A DNA stretch of 64,000 bases. It comes from Desulfonema magnum. GTDB taxonomy: Bacteria; Desulfobacterota; Desulfobacteria; Desulfobacterales; 4be13. A program made the position numbers and the translations under genes. Below the pieces are notes generated by a model. That model worked only from the letters and a program-made list of their open reading frames with translations. It was not told where the DNA came from and searched no databases. Below, in pieces: positions 51,860 through 59,969 of this stretch (its first letter is position 1; the number at the start of each line of letters is the position of its first letter). The DNA lies in the NCBI RefSeq assembly GCF_017377395.1, contig NZ_CP061800.1, positions 4,361,633 to 4,425,632 of the forward strand, read 5' to 3'.

Positions 51860-52134
51860 TGCTGAATCCCATAAATAAGTATCTAACCATAAGTTTTCGA
51901 TATCTTCCCGGGGAAGAAACCCGGCTTTTTTTACCGGAAGGATCCGCGGCCTGTGACGGAAAAAGCCGGGTTTCTCCGCTGTTCGCAAAAAAAAAGATAT
52001 ATAAAAAATTTTTGATCGGGTACTTAATATACGGGTAGAACAGAGAATAATTTTATGCGGAACAAATTTGCAATTTGTCAGGCACGATTTGAAAAACTGT
52101 GCCGCAACCCGGACATTATTTACGGGATTCAGTA
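51860..52134. mobile_element. Composite element family G, second copy, carrying MITE B copy d
   Basis: Starts TGCTGAATCCCATAAATAA and ends with the inverse near TTATTTACGGGATTCAGTA. The right 80 bp matches 42300-42382. A family B MITE (51876-52026) sits near the left end in the opposite orientation to that in 42117-42266, so it entered independently. It lies 19 bp upstream of the PilZ start. Confidence 0.65.
51876..52026. mobile_element. MITE family B (TA-flanked), copy d, inverted
   Basis: 151 bp, TAAGTATCTAACCATAAG to GGGTACTTA, the reverse orientation of copies a to c. Hairpin AGAAACCCGGC / GCCGGGTTTCT inside. The left end lies 35 bp before the PilZ gene start, and the frame reads through it. 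Confidence 0.85.
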
Positions 52135-52727
52135 CTTAGTAGTTGATCTGACGGATTAAATTTTGCAAGGTAGTCTATTTTGCGCTTCATCTCACCTTAC
52201 GCGCCCGATGACCAAATTTTCCTGATTATAAGGGAACTCAAAGTAAATAATATACCTGATACAAAACATGTAGGGTGGGTTCCGCTTCGCTCCACCCACC
52301 CTACTTTTTTTTTCGCAAGCGCAAAAATAAAATCTGAGCTGCTACAAATATGGCACCCTTACAGGGCTTGCTCGGCTTTCCCCTAAATCCGTTATAATCA
52401 GAAATTTTCTGACCTGGTTCGGATGAGAAGCCTGTCATTTCTGCAAAAGCAGGAATTTGTTCTGGGTCGAAGTCTCTGTCGAACGGAATGACAGAAAAAA
52501 ATTTAAACATCGAGTTACATGATTGTGCGAGGGCATTTTGCTGATCACAACACCTCTGGGTGACAATATAACTAGAATTTAATTATATCCGATATTCCAT
52601 ATGGTGAGATTTCAATTCGAAATGCCGGATTTTCCGGCTGAACAATGTAACTTCAAATTGGGCGGGATGACTGTTTCGCAGTGTGTAATTTCAAAAAAAT
52701 TATCTCCTCCCCCAAAGGATGTTCGCA
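52135..52727. other. Intergenic relics between PilZ and a small ORF
   Basis: 593 bp. It begins with a sequence (52141-52170) that on the minus strand reads KFNPSDQL, like the C-terminal end of the transposase relic at 10304 (QMFNPTD). Then come a TAGGGTGGG palindrome relic (about 52269-52304), a family F repeat half (about 52335-52402) and a family E half ending at about 52515. Nothing coding is visible. Confidence 0.5.
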
Positions 52728-52928
52728 TCAGGTATTTTGGTACAGTTCTTTGGCTGACCTTATGAATTCCGTACTCTGGTCAATAAACTCAGAGATTATT
52801 TCATAATTCGGGGAAGTTTCGACAAAAACATCCCTTGCTTTTTTACCGGTTTCAATCCATTTTTCGTAAAGTGCCTCTATTGAATCTCCTTCCTTAAACG
52901 CCTCTTGTATCAGTTCATAAAATTCCAT
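52728..52928 (-). CDS. Small acidic protein of unknown function
   Basis: 66 residues: MEFYELIQEAFKEGDSIEAL, then YEKWIETGKKARDVFVETSP. GAAGGGGAAAG lies about 6-16 bases before the ATG. The sequence is helical and acidic without a recognised domain. Gene status rests on the ribosome binding site, sensible composition and position upstream of nothing else on this strand. Function unknown. Confidence 0.5.
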   Translation of the reverse strand: MEFYELIQEAFKEGDSIEALYEKWIETGKKARDVFVETSPNYEIISEFIDQSTEFIRSAKELYQNT

Positions 52929-53027
52929 ACTTGCTTTCCCCTTCTTGTATTAAAAAAATTAAGGTTTTTCTGAATCACGGGACAGAACCCTGCGTCCTTT
53001 ATTTCCCAGGAGATTGTTTCGTTATAT

Positions 53028-53480
53028 TTAAGCTGTTATTAATACTTCCTGCCTTATTTTTTTGCTGATTATGCTAACGTTCGGGATGTATTTCTTTTTT
53101 TTATATAGCCAGTGATCCTTCAGCGCCTTTTCTATACTTATAAAAAGCTGATTAATATCTTCCAGAGGCTTGGTGAGAAAATCATAAGCCCCGTATTTTT
53201 TTAATGCGCGGATGGCTGTGTCAGGTGTGCCGCAACCGGTCAGAACGATAATTTTCACATTTCTGTCCAACTGCCTGAGCCGCCTCATCACTTCAAATCC
53301 GTCCATTACCGGCATTCTGATGTCAGTGATCACCAAATCAAAGGGTTCTGATTTGAATATGTCAACTGCCTCAGCGCCTTCTGACGCGCTCCTGACCCTG
53401 AAGCCTTTTTTTGTCAGCATATACTCAAGAGTTTCCAAGATATTCCGCTCATCATCTATAATAAGTATTTTTTCATTCAT
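53028..53480 (-). CDS. Response regulator receiver protein
   Basis: 150 residues. Receiver domain with D9/D10 acidic pocket, D53 acceptor (LVITDIRMPVMDGFEVMRRL), T81 and K104 (FLTKPL). The last 30 residues are a short basic extension (DHWLYKKKKYIPNVSIISKK) rather than a DNA-binding domain. AGAGGATATG lies upstream of the start. Probably a relay or protein-binding regulator for one of the kinases in the window. No kinase is directly adjacent. Confidence 0.9.
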   Translation of the reverse strand: MNEKILIIDDERNILETLEYMLTKKGFRVRSASEGAEAVDIFKSEPFDLVITDIRMPVMDGFEVMRRLRQLDRNVKIIVLTGCGTPDTAIRALKKYGAYDFLTKPLEDINQLFISIEKALKDHWLYKKKKYIPNVSIISKKIRQEVLITA

Positions 53481-53568
53481 AATTCATATCCTCTTCGTAA
53501 AAATTACACTGAAATCAGCTAATGCCATGATGAACCAAGCAGATGAAACGAAGAATAAATATCTGAAT

Positions 53569-53660
53569 ACTCGATGATCAGGTTTTTTGACCCGATTCGA
53601 ACAAAAAGCTTGTCATTCCTGCTTTCGCAGGAATGACAGAAAAAAACTTGAACATCGAGT
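53569..53660. mobile_element. MITE-like family E, short copy
   Basis: Ends ACTCGATGATCAGGTTTTTT and the inverse (AAAAAACTTGAACATCGAGT), with a GTCATTCCTGCTTTCGCAGG hairpin inside. About 92 bp; it appears to be a deletion form of the 150-bp element at 28240-28389. Confidence 0.65.
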
Positions 53661-53975
53661 GAATAAGTTTTTCAGTACTGAATTCTGTGTCTGTCCGAAT
53701 AACTGAAATTATACATACAGGAATTTGAAAAAGAATTTAATCAGGATATTCCCTATTTTTCACTTCGAAATACCTGAATTTGACATAATCCATCTTTTGG
53801 CGCATTGATATCGGATTCTGAGTTGTCTGGTATGGGTTTGAGGCTATAAGGTGTGAAGTGCGGATCAGATTTTTTTTTAACACTGAACCCGCGGAGAACT
53901 GCGATGTTAAAAAAATAATATCAATAAAATCAGATGTTTTTATATTAGATAATTTGCTGTTTTAATGAAGCTGAA

Positions 53976-54151
53976 GACTCAGGAATTTTCCCAATAAAAA
54001 TATGAGAGGGGGGGTCGGGACCATATGCATCAGGCTAAGATTACAACCTACTGTTTTTATTAACTCTGATTTTGCCGGACGGGGTTTGCAACCCCGTCCG
54101 GCAGCGACTCAGGAATTTTCCCAATAAAAATATGAGAGGGGGGGTCGGGAC
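53976..54151. repeat. 46-bp direct repeat flanking a truncated family D MITE
   Basis: A 46-bp segment starting GACTCAGGAATTTTCCCAAT occurs at 53976-54021 and again at 54106-54151. Between them is the left part of a family D MITE (CCATATGCATCAGGCTAAGA...) joined at its palindrome to CCGGCAGC. This looks like a duplication of 130 bp generated around the insertion. Confidence 0.75.
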
Positions 54152-54172
54152 GGGGTTTCGTTTCATGACGGG

Positions 54173-54320
54173 GTTTGCAATCCATACGCATCAGGCTAAG
54201 GATTTTTATGATTCCGGAACGCCCGGAAATAGAGATTCTGCCTTTCGGCTACAGCCCGATCATTCCTAATAAAATCAGAATGCTGCTATGTTTTTAGCCT
54301 GATGCGTATGAGTTTGCAAC
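54173..54320. mobile_element. MITE family D, with 9-bp target duplication
   Basis: The element 54182-54311 (130 bp) starts CCATACGCATCAGGCTAAGG and ends TTAGCCTGATGCGTATGA. The flanks GTTTGCAAT (54173-54181) and GTTTGCAAC (54312-54320) are a 9-bp duplication with one mismatch. The target was a GGACGGGGTTTGCAA palindrome, itself the cargo of another family D copy. Confidence 0.85.
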
Positions 54321-54455
54321 TCCGTCCGAAACATTTGCCGCCGGGGACCGTAAATTATTTCGGGACGGGATTGCAAACTCCGTCCCACATGATATTTGGG
54401 GAACTGTTTCGGGATTCTCTGAAAAATGATGATATTTTGTTATGCCTGCAACATG

Positions 54456-54488
54456 AGACCTCCGAGGTTTTCAAAACCTCGGAGGTCT
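54456..54488. repeat. 33-bp palindrome, copy 2
   Basis: Identical to 4997-5029. It lies 13 bases beyond the stop codon of the minus-strand acetyltransferase at 54502, where it could form a 3' RNA hairpin. Confidence 0.85.
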
Positions 54489-54501
54489 TTCACAGACACT
54501 C

Positions 54502-55137
54502 CTATGTGTCCATATTGAACCGGACGAGTTTAAACTGCTTCTGAATTTTCTCTGATATATTGGTTCCGATTCGGGCCATGAACAAATTTTCAGGCCGCAA
54601 CATGATGTTCGGTTCATTGGTCTGAAAAATTTTGAACCCGAAGGGAGTAAACAATTTAATCATCATATCACGATAGGCCATGGGCATTATGTCTTTGCCA
54701 TCCATATCCCATGTCCAGGAGTATCCCACCATATAGAAGATACGCTCCTCTTTCAAAGGATGGTCAACAAGAAAGTTGAGCAAGTCTTTGGCTATCCCCG
54801 CTGATCGCCATAATCTGCTGACTTCTATAACCGACACCTCCATCATAATCCGTTCCCCGACCCTTATCCACCGCTCATCAGGCTTGGGATATTCCAGAAT
54901 GCTGAAACCCACAATTTTTCCATCATCCGTAACAGCCAGTGTCACATTGGTATCTGGTTGTGAAGCCACATCGGACAGGGTTTCTTTTCTGGAAATAATG
55001 GGATTGTATCGGGCGTATTTTGTGAATGTTTCATTAAATGACAGGGACATGATTTCAGACGGAGAACAGAAAGAACATATGGTCAGGTTTCCCAGTTCAG
55101 TTGACCGCTCCGCACGTTTTTGGTATTGATGTGCCAT
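54502..55137 (-). CDS. AcuA-like GNAT protein acetyltransferase
   Basis: 211 residues. The GNAT core appears as ...VTLAVTDDGKIVGFSIL, then EVSVIEVSRLWRSAGIAKDL (acetyl-CoA-binding loop region). The C-terminal half, with the regions YSWTWDMDGKDIMPMAYRDM, KLFTPFGFKIFQTNEPNIML and RPENLFMARIG, closely resembles AcuA, the protein lysine acetyltransferase that inactivates acetyl-CoA synthetase in Bacillus. It would regulate acyl-CoA synthetases after translation, which fits a genome region with acyl-CoA metabolism. A second GNAT gene lies 109 bases upstream on the same strand. Confidence 0.8.
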   Translation of the reverse strand: MAHQYQKRAERSTELGNLTICSFCSPSEIMSLSFNETFTKYARYNPIISRKETLSDVASQPDTNVTLAVTDDGKIVGFSILEYPKPDERWIRVGERIMMEVSVIEVSRLWRSAGIAKDLLNFLVDHPLKEERIFYMVGYSWTWDMDGKDIMPMAYRDMMIKLFTPFGFKIFQTNEPNIMLRPENLFMARIGTNISEKIQKQFKLVRFNMDT

Positions 55138-55246
55138 GAGGATTGCTGATTGTCTTTTAACAGTCTGATGAATATATTATCCCTGCGAAAGCAGGAAACT
55201 GTTATCTAAAGCAAAATTCAAACCCTTGAAAAAAAGTTAAGGCTGG

Positions 55247-55810
55247 CTAAAAATCGCTCCATTCTTTGTGAAGATGTTTTATCATAATCTGGTAATCATG
55301 ATAATTTCCCTTTTCATCCCGAATATAATGCTTGAGTAAGCCTTCTTCGACAAAATCCATATTTCGAAACGCCTTGACTGCGAGGTCCTCGACACCTATT
55401 ACAAAATCACACCGAATTTTTTCAAGCCCCAGTTCCATGGCCCGTTTGGTGAGATCAAAGACCATCCAAGTTCCGAGCCGCTTGCCCGCAAAATCAGGAG
55501 CAACCATGGTCCGAAGACGCCCCACATGTTTTCTCCCGCCGTAAAGTCGCAACAACAAAGCAGCATGGCCTACAATACGGTCTTTATAACATGCCAGTAT
55601 TGAGAAACATTTTCCCGATTTTTGGTTTTCGATCCATTTTCTGACCACATCAGGATCGCAGGGATCTTCTTTCAAAAACCAGCGAAATTCAAGCTGCATA
55701 TCTTGGTAAAAACGGACGATTCTTTTGTGATCGTCCGGTTCCACAGGTTTTAGCATAACTTCTTTATGATCTTTTAAAACCAGTTCTTTAGGATACCTTT
55801 CCTGAGGCAT
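55247..55810 (-). CDS. GNAT-family N-acetyltransferase
   Basis: 187 residues from the ATG at 55810 (AAAGGATGGCAC upstream); the open frame to 55879 lacks a site. GNAT features: VMLKPVEPDDHKRIVRFYQD, ILACYKDRIVGHAALLL, and LRTMVAPDFAGKRLGTWMVF (the acetyl-CoA pyrophosphate loop RLGTW in place of Q/RxxGxG/A). It probably modifies a protein or small-molecule amine. It pairs with the AcuA-like gene, so a joint role in protein acetylation is possible. Confidence 0.87.
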   Translation of the reverse strand: MPQERYPKELVLKDHKEVMLKPVEPDDHKRIVRFYQDMQLEFRWFLKEDPCDPDVVRKWIENQKSGKCFSILACYKDRIVGHAALLLRLYGGRKHVGRLRTMVAPDFAGKRLGTWMVFDLTKRAMELGLEKIRCDFVIGVEDLAVKAFRNMDFVEEGLLKHYIRDEKGNYHDYQIMIKHLHKEWSDF

Positions 55811-56340
55811 GTGCCATCCTTTCTTAAATTTTAATTTTGATAGTGTCCCACGGTCAGAATATTTCCCCATATTTGCCAAGATGATTCAGGCGGCATTGGT
55901 TTGTATCCAAAACCGGAACACAGCCTTTATTTTTTTATTCAGAAAGATTCCATCATTTGAAAAAATAATTCTTTTTTGCTTTATGTACCGGAAAGAAAGC
56001 AATGCGTCAAGAGGCAAAACAGCCTTTTAAATAAGGATAATAAAAAATGAGGAAAATTCATTTAATGTTTCGGGTCAGTTGTGTCCATTTTATATTAAAA
56101 GAAGAATGCTTCTATAATCATCTGATTTAAATAGATTTTAATTGTTTGACGCAGCTGTCCTGCTCAACATTCTTTTTTTGCTTGACTAAATAAAAAGGTA
56201 GCTGTAATGTAGCTTCAATTTAGCTTTAAATCTTATAGAATCCAAACATGTAAACATGGTGAGCCAGGCAGAATCTTTAATTTATTTAGAGATATTGTCT
56301 TTCAGAAACAGCTGTGGCTCTGACAAATTAGGAGTTTCAA
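55811..56340. other. Divergent intergenic region before the acyl-CoA cluster
   Basis: 530 bp between the minus-strand acetyltransferases and the plus-strand SDR gene. AT-rich. A CATGT-AA-ACATG inverted repeat (56247-56258) and duplicated TAGCTT motifs (56207-56226) lie upstream of the SDR and could be part of its control region. No gene or mobile element was recognised. Confidence 0.45.
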
Positions 56341-57090
56341 ATGCTTTTAGAAGGTAAAAACGCCATCGTCAGCGGCGGTTCCCAGGGAATCGGCACCGCT
56401 ACCTCTGTTGAGTTTGCCCGTGAGGGTGCCAATGTCTGCATCCTGTACCGCAAACATGCGGATGAGGCAAAGCGTCTTGTGAAAGAAATTCAGGAAATGG
56501 GCCGCAAGGCCATTGCTGTCCAATGTGATATTGCGTCTTTTGCAGATGCTGAACGTGTGGTAAAAACAACAGTGGAAGAATTCGGCGGAGTTGATATTCT
56601 TGTAAACAACGCAGGCATGAACTGGGACGGCGTATGCTGGAAAATGACCGAGGAACAGTGGGACAGGGTCATTGAAGTAAACTTAAAAGGCTATTTCAAT
56701 TTCGTTCGTCAGGTCGCGCCGATATTCAAAGATCAGAAATACGGAAAAATTATAAACGTCACCTCCATCAACGGCCTGCGCGGGAAATTTGGTCAGAGCA
56801 ACTATTCTGCTTCCAAAGCTGGTATTGTCGGTTACACAAAAGCGCTTGCAAAAGAACTCGGGGGATTTGGCGTCAATGTGAATGCCGTGGCCCCGGGACT
56901 GATTGAGACCACAATGCTCAGAGAATCCGATGCCCGCGATAAAATCGTTGACATGGCAATGAATGAGATCGTCCTCAAACGCGTGGGCGAGGCAGAAGAC
57001 GTGGCGAATGTAATTACGTTCCTGGCGTCAGATAAATCAAGGCACGTCACCGGCGAAGTGATAAAGGTGGACGGAGGACAGTATATATAA
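56341..57090 (+). CDS. Short-chain dehydrogenase/reductase (FabG-like)
   Basis: 249 residues of the classical SDR type. The cofactor motif GGSQGIG (12-18), NNAG (89-92) and the catalytic set S142, Y155 and K159 (NYSASKAG) are intact. GRVGEAEDVANVITFLAS and VTGEVIKVDGGQYI complete the pattern. It oxidises or reduces a 3-hydroxy/3-ketoacyl thioester or a cyclic alcohol. As the first gene of an acyl-CoA cluster it is likely a hydroxyacyl-CoA dehydrogenase rather than the housekeeping FabG. AGGAG precedes the ATG. Confidence 0.93.
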   Translation: MLLEGKNAIVSGGSQGIGTATSVEFAREGANVCILYRKHADEAKRLVKEIQEMGRKAIAVQCDIASFADAERVVKTTVEEFGGVDILVNNAGMNWDGVCWKMTEEQWDRVIEVNLKGYFNFVRQVAPIFKDQKYGKIINVTSINGLRGKFGQSNYSASKAGIVGYTKALAKELGGFGVNVNAVAPGLIETTMLRESDARDKIVDMAMNEIVLKRVGEAEDVANVITFLASDKSRHVTGEVIKVDGGQYI

Positions 57091-57167
57091 ATGGTGAAAT
57101 TTGAAATTCGAAACGCGGAACCTTTAGCTTAAAATTCGAATTTCTATTTCCGCTCAGGAGATTATTT

Positions 57168-58334
57168 ATGGGAAAAGTAGCAATTATAGGCGTTGGCCAG
57201 AGTGCCTTTGTTCGGCAGTATCCGGGTTCAGTCAGAGAACTGGCCTTTGAAGGATTTAAGGAAGCCATGCAGGACGCCCAGATAACAACCAAAGACATTG
57301 ACGCGTCTGTCATCTGTTCAGCGCCGGAATACGACAAACAGCGATCTCCCGCAGGGGTTTTTGCAGAATATATGGGACTGAATCCCCAGCCCACGTTTTA
57401 TGTGGAGACATTGTGTTCATCCAGCAGCACAGGTCTGAAACTGGCTTATTCGCTTGTGGAGTCAGGACTTCACGATATGGTGGCAGTTGTCGGATTTCAG
57501 AAAATGTCAGAAATTACCTCAGCCGAATCCCAGGAGCGGATGGGGCGGGGCGCTGACATCCAGTGGGAAAGCCCGTTCGGAACCATGATGCCCGCATATT
57601 ATGCCATGTACGCCAGAGCGCACATGGAAAAATACGGAACCACCTCCGAAGACCTTGCCCTGATCCGTGTCAAGGCAGCCAGTTACGGACAGCTCAACGA
57701 CAGAGCGGTTTATCGCAAACCTGTCACATTTGAAATGTTCTCCGATCCTGAAAACCGGATGGCCATGCCTGTTGCAAGCCCGCTTCGGACAGGAGACTGT
57801 TGTGCGAATGCGGACGGAAGTTCCTGTGTGATCGTGGCCAATGAGGAAAAAGCCAAAGCCTTCTGCAAAAAGCCGGTCTGGATTATGGGGATAGGCGCTG
57901 CCTCAACTGCTGTGAACATGGCCGGAAGGGACTTGTTCAGCGGACTGACCGTGGCCCAGCAGGCTGGCGAACAGGCCTATAAAATGGCCGGTATTACTGC
58001 AAAAGATGTGGATGTGGCCGAGGTTCATGACTGCTTCACCATTGCTGAGATGATGGCATATGAAAACCTGGGCTTTGCAAAACCCGGGGAGGGAAAAGAC
58101 CTGATCAGAGGTAAAGAAACGTATAAAGATGGAAGCATTCCGGTGAATGTGGACGGCGGTTTGTTATCCAAAGGACATCCCATCGGAGCGACCGGCGGTT
58201 CTCAGCTCAGAACCGTTGTTTTGCAGCTCAGAGGTGAGGCCGGAGATATCCAGGTGAAAGACCCGGAAATCGGACTGGTCCATAATATCGGCGGTGTGGG
58301 GCTTTACGGAAATGTCACGATTTTAGGGAGGTAA
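57168..58334 (+). CDS. SCP2-type thiolase (acetyl-CoA acetyltransferase family)
   Basis: 388 residues. The thiolase fold has nucleophile C83 (VETLCSSSSTGLKLA), EVHDCFTIAEMMAYE and GHPIGATGGSQLR (catalytic His), which mark the lipid-transfer/SCP-x subfamily. It cleaves a 3-ketoacyl-CoA with CoA. The next gene, 4 bases after the stop, encodes a DUF35 zinc-ribbon protein. Such pairs act together, as in BbsA/BbsB of benzylsuccinate oxidation and in sterol degradation. GGAG precedes the start. Confidence 0.94.
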   Translation: MGKVAIIGVGQSAFVRQYPGSVRELAFEGFKEAMQDAQITTKDIDASVICSAPEYDKQRSPAGVFAEYMGLNPQPTFYVETLCSSSSTGLKLAYSLVESGLHDMVAVVGFQKMSEITSAESQERMGRGADIQWESPFGTMMPAYYAMYARAHMEKYGTTSEDLALIRVKAASYGQLNDRAVYRKPVTFEMFSDPENRMAMPVASPLRTGDCCANADGSSCVIVANEEKAKAFCKKPVWIMGIGAASTAVNMAGRDLFSGLTVAQQAGEQAYKMAGITAKDVDVAEVHDCFTIAEMMAYENLGFAKPGEGKDLIRGKETYKDGSIPVNVDGGLLSKGHPIGATGGSQLRTVVLQLRGEAGDIQVKDPEIGLVHNIGGVGLYGNVTILGR

Positions 58335-58337
58335 AAA

Positions 58338-58769
58338 ATGGGCAAGAAACAAGTGGATGATCGTTTTAAAAAATTCGGGACAGTGAGTTTTACCTCCATC
58401 GCGAAGACAAATGACTTTATGGACTATCTGGAGAAGGGCAAAGTCGCGGGGACCCGTTGCAAGGACTGCGGGCTCAGTTTCTTTCCTCCCAGGGCAGATT
58501 GCTATCAGTGCCTTACCAGCAATATGGAATGGTTTGAGATTTCCGGAACAGGAAAGCTCCTTACCTACAGCAAATTGGAATACGCCCCCATCGGATTCGG
58601 AGATGATCTGCCCTACGCCATCGCGCTGCTTGATTTCGGAGATTACAAGGTCTTTGGGAGAATCGCCGGCAACTTGGCTGATGAAGACATCAAAGTGGGA
58701 ATGGAGATGAAGGCAGAAGTCAACACTCTCCCTGACGGGCAGCTGAACTACGTGTTTCAAAAGGCGTAA
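58338..58769 (+). CDS. DUF35 zinc-ribbon/OB-fold acyl-CoA-binding protein
   Basis: 143 residues. Rubredoxin-like zinc ribbon with C41-x2-C44 and C55-x2-C58 (TRCKDCGLSFFPPRADCYQC), then an OB fold (GTGKLLTYSKLEYAPIGFGD, YAIALLDFGDYKVFGRI). DUF35 proteins bind acyl-CoA and partner thiolases of the SCP2 type. It starts 3 bases after the thiolase stop codon, with AGGGAGG as ribosome binding site, so the two proteins are probably made together as a complex. Confidence 0.94.
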   Translation: MGKKQVDDRFKKFGTVSFTSIAKTNDFMDYLEKGKVAGTRCKDCGLSFFPPRADCYQCLTSNMEWFEISGTGKLLTYSKLEYAPIGFGDDLPYAIALLDFGDYKVFGRIAGNLADEDIKVGMEMKAEVNTLPDGQLNYVFQKA

Positions 58770-58857
58770 AAAAGTTTGGAGTTCAGTGTTGTTCCCTGAA
58801 CTCCGAAGACGAAACACCAATCATCAAATACCATGCACTGAATAATGGAGAAATAAA

Positions 58858-59628
58858 ATGTCCGAACTCAAGCATCTCAAGTTGGAAAAGACCGACGGTG
58901 TTGCCCGTATCATTTTTGACCGGCCAAAACACAATGTGCTCAATATCGAAATGATGAACGAGCTTAACGGCGAGCTGGAAAATCTTATTGCCGACGATGA
59001 TCTCAAATGTGTTGTTATTCTCGGCCAAGGCCGGAGCTGGTGTGCAGGGGTGGAAGTGGGGGATCACAAACCTGAGATGGTAGATGATATGGTCATCACG
59101 TTTAACCGCATTTTTGAACTGATCAACAAGCTTGATGTGCCGACAATCGCGGCGGTTCACGGTGCCTGCCTCGGCGGCGGTATGGAGGTTGCGATTGCGT
59201 GTGATATTGTCATCGCGTCCGAAAAAGCCATTTTCGGACAGCCGGAGATCAAGCTCGGATTCTTTCCGCCATATGCGGTCGTCCGTCTGCCCGAACTCGT
59301 GGGGCCGGCCAAGGCCATCGAAATTTGTACCACAGGTAAGAATTATACGGCAGAAGAGGCCAAATCCCTGGGTTTTGTGAGTCAGACTGTTGCAGAGGAT
59401 GATTTCACCCAGGCGGTTGATAAACTGGTAAAAGAAATTCAGGTCAACAGCCCGCTGATTATCCGCCTTAACAAACGTGCGGTAAAACGCCATCTTGGAA
59501 TGAGCTTTCCGAAAGCTGTTGAGGTCGTAAGTGATTATTTCCTGAATACCCTCATGAAAACAGAGGATACTTTGGAAGGTATTAAGAGCTTCGAGGAAAG
59601 ACGAAAAGCTGAATGGAAGAATAAGTAA
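58858..59628 (+). CDS. Enoyl-CoA hydratase/isomerase, dienoyl-CoA hydratase-like
   Basis: 256 residues of the crotonase fold. Oxyanion-hole segments WCAGVEVGDH and HGACLGGGMEVAIACD are present, and the catalytic glutamate region reads FGQPEIKLGFFPPYAVVRLP. The FFPP in place of the common IPGAGG resembles cyclohexadienecarboxyl-CoA hydratases (Dch/BamR) of anaerobic benzoyl-CoA degradation, but this is from memory and not proof. It would hydrate an unsaturated acyl-CoA in the pathway encoded by the neighbours. ATGGAGAAATAAA precedes the ATG. Confidence 0.87.
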   Translation: MSELKHLKLEKTDGVARIIFDRPKHNVLNIEMMNELNGELENLIADDDLKCVVILGQGRSWCAGVEVGDHKPEMVDDMVITFNRIFELINKLDVPTIAAVHGACLGGGMEVAIACDIVIASEKAIFGQPEIKLGFFPPYAVVRLPELVGPAKAIEICTTGKNYTAEEAKSLGFVSQTVAEDDFTQAVDKLVKEIQVNSPLIIRLNKRAVKRHLGMSFPKAVEVVSDYFLNTLMKTEDTLEGIKSFEERRKAEWKNK

Positions 59629-59697
59629 AGTGGGAAGTGGGAACATTCTGATTTCACTTTCATGTTTTGTTGTCTGAGAAAATAGTTGTCAGAGACA

Positions 59698-59728
59698 GAA
59701 ACCAGGTTTTTTTGAAAAAACCTGGTTT
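59698..59728. terminator. Hairpin after the enoyl-CoA hydratase gene
   Basis: AAACCAGGTTTTTTT-GA-AAAAAACCTGGTTT, about 70 bases after the stop codon. The same hairpin is at 49697-49727. A terminator is plausible; it would divide the cluster into two transcripts. Confidence 0.45.
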
Positions 59729-59860
59729 CCTCGGATAATCTTTTTCTTAACGTCCGTGGCTGACTCAGAAAAATAAAACCCCCGTCACTTGGTATATCAG
59801 ACTTTATTGAAAAGAATAATCAAGCGCCTGAAAGCGGACATCCGGAACAACATCATCATC

Positions 59861-59925
59861 GCCAAACTGCAAGTTCGGCACTCCGGATGATGAATAGCGC
59901 CAAACTGCAAGTTTGGCACTCCGGA
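59861..59925. repeat. Two GCCAAACTGCAAGTTTGGC palindromes
   Basis: Two copies in tandem (about 59861-59886 and 59899-59925), each followed by ACTCCGGATG. The same palindrome makes up part of the 97-bp tandem unit at 22146-22436. Confidence 0.8.
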
Positions 59926-59969
59926 TGTCCGGCCGCTTATTTCCGATTAAGTAGTAAGGAGAAAACACG

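Larger units (their letters stand above)
53481..54501. other. Repeat-rich gap with several MITE copies
   Basis: 1.02 kb. It contains a family E element (53569-53660), a 46-bp direct repeat (53976-54021 and 54106-54151) around a truncated family D element, a complete family D element with target duplication (54173-54320) and the 33-bp palindrome (54456-54488). No gene. Confidence 0.7.

Noticed and set aside
58783..59646. 287-codon minus-strand frame
   Set aside because: Opposite the enoyl-CoA hydratase gene; no family features.
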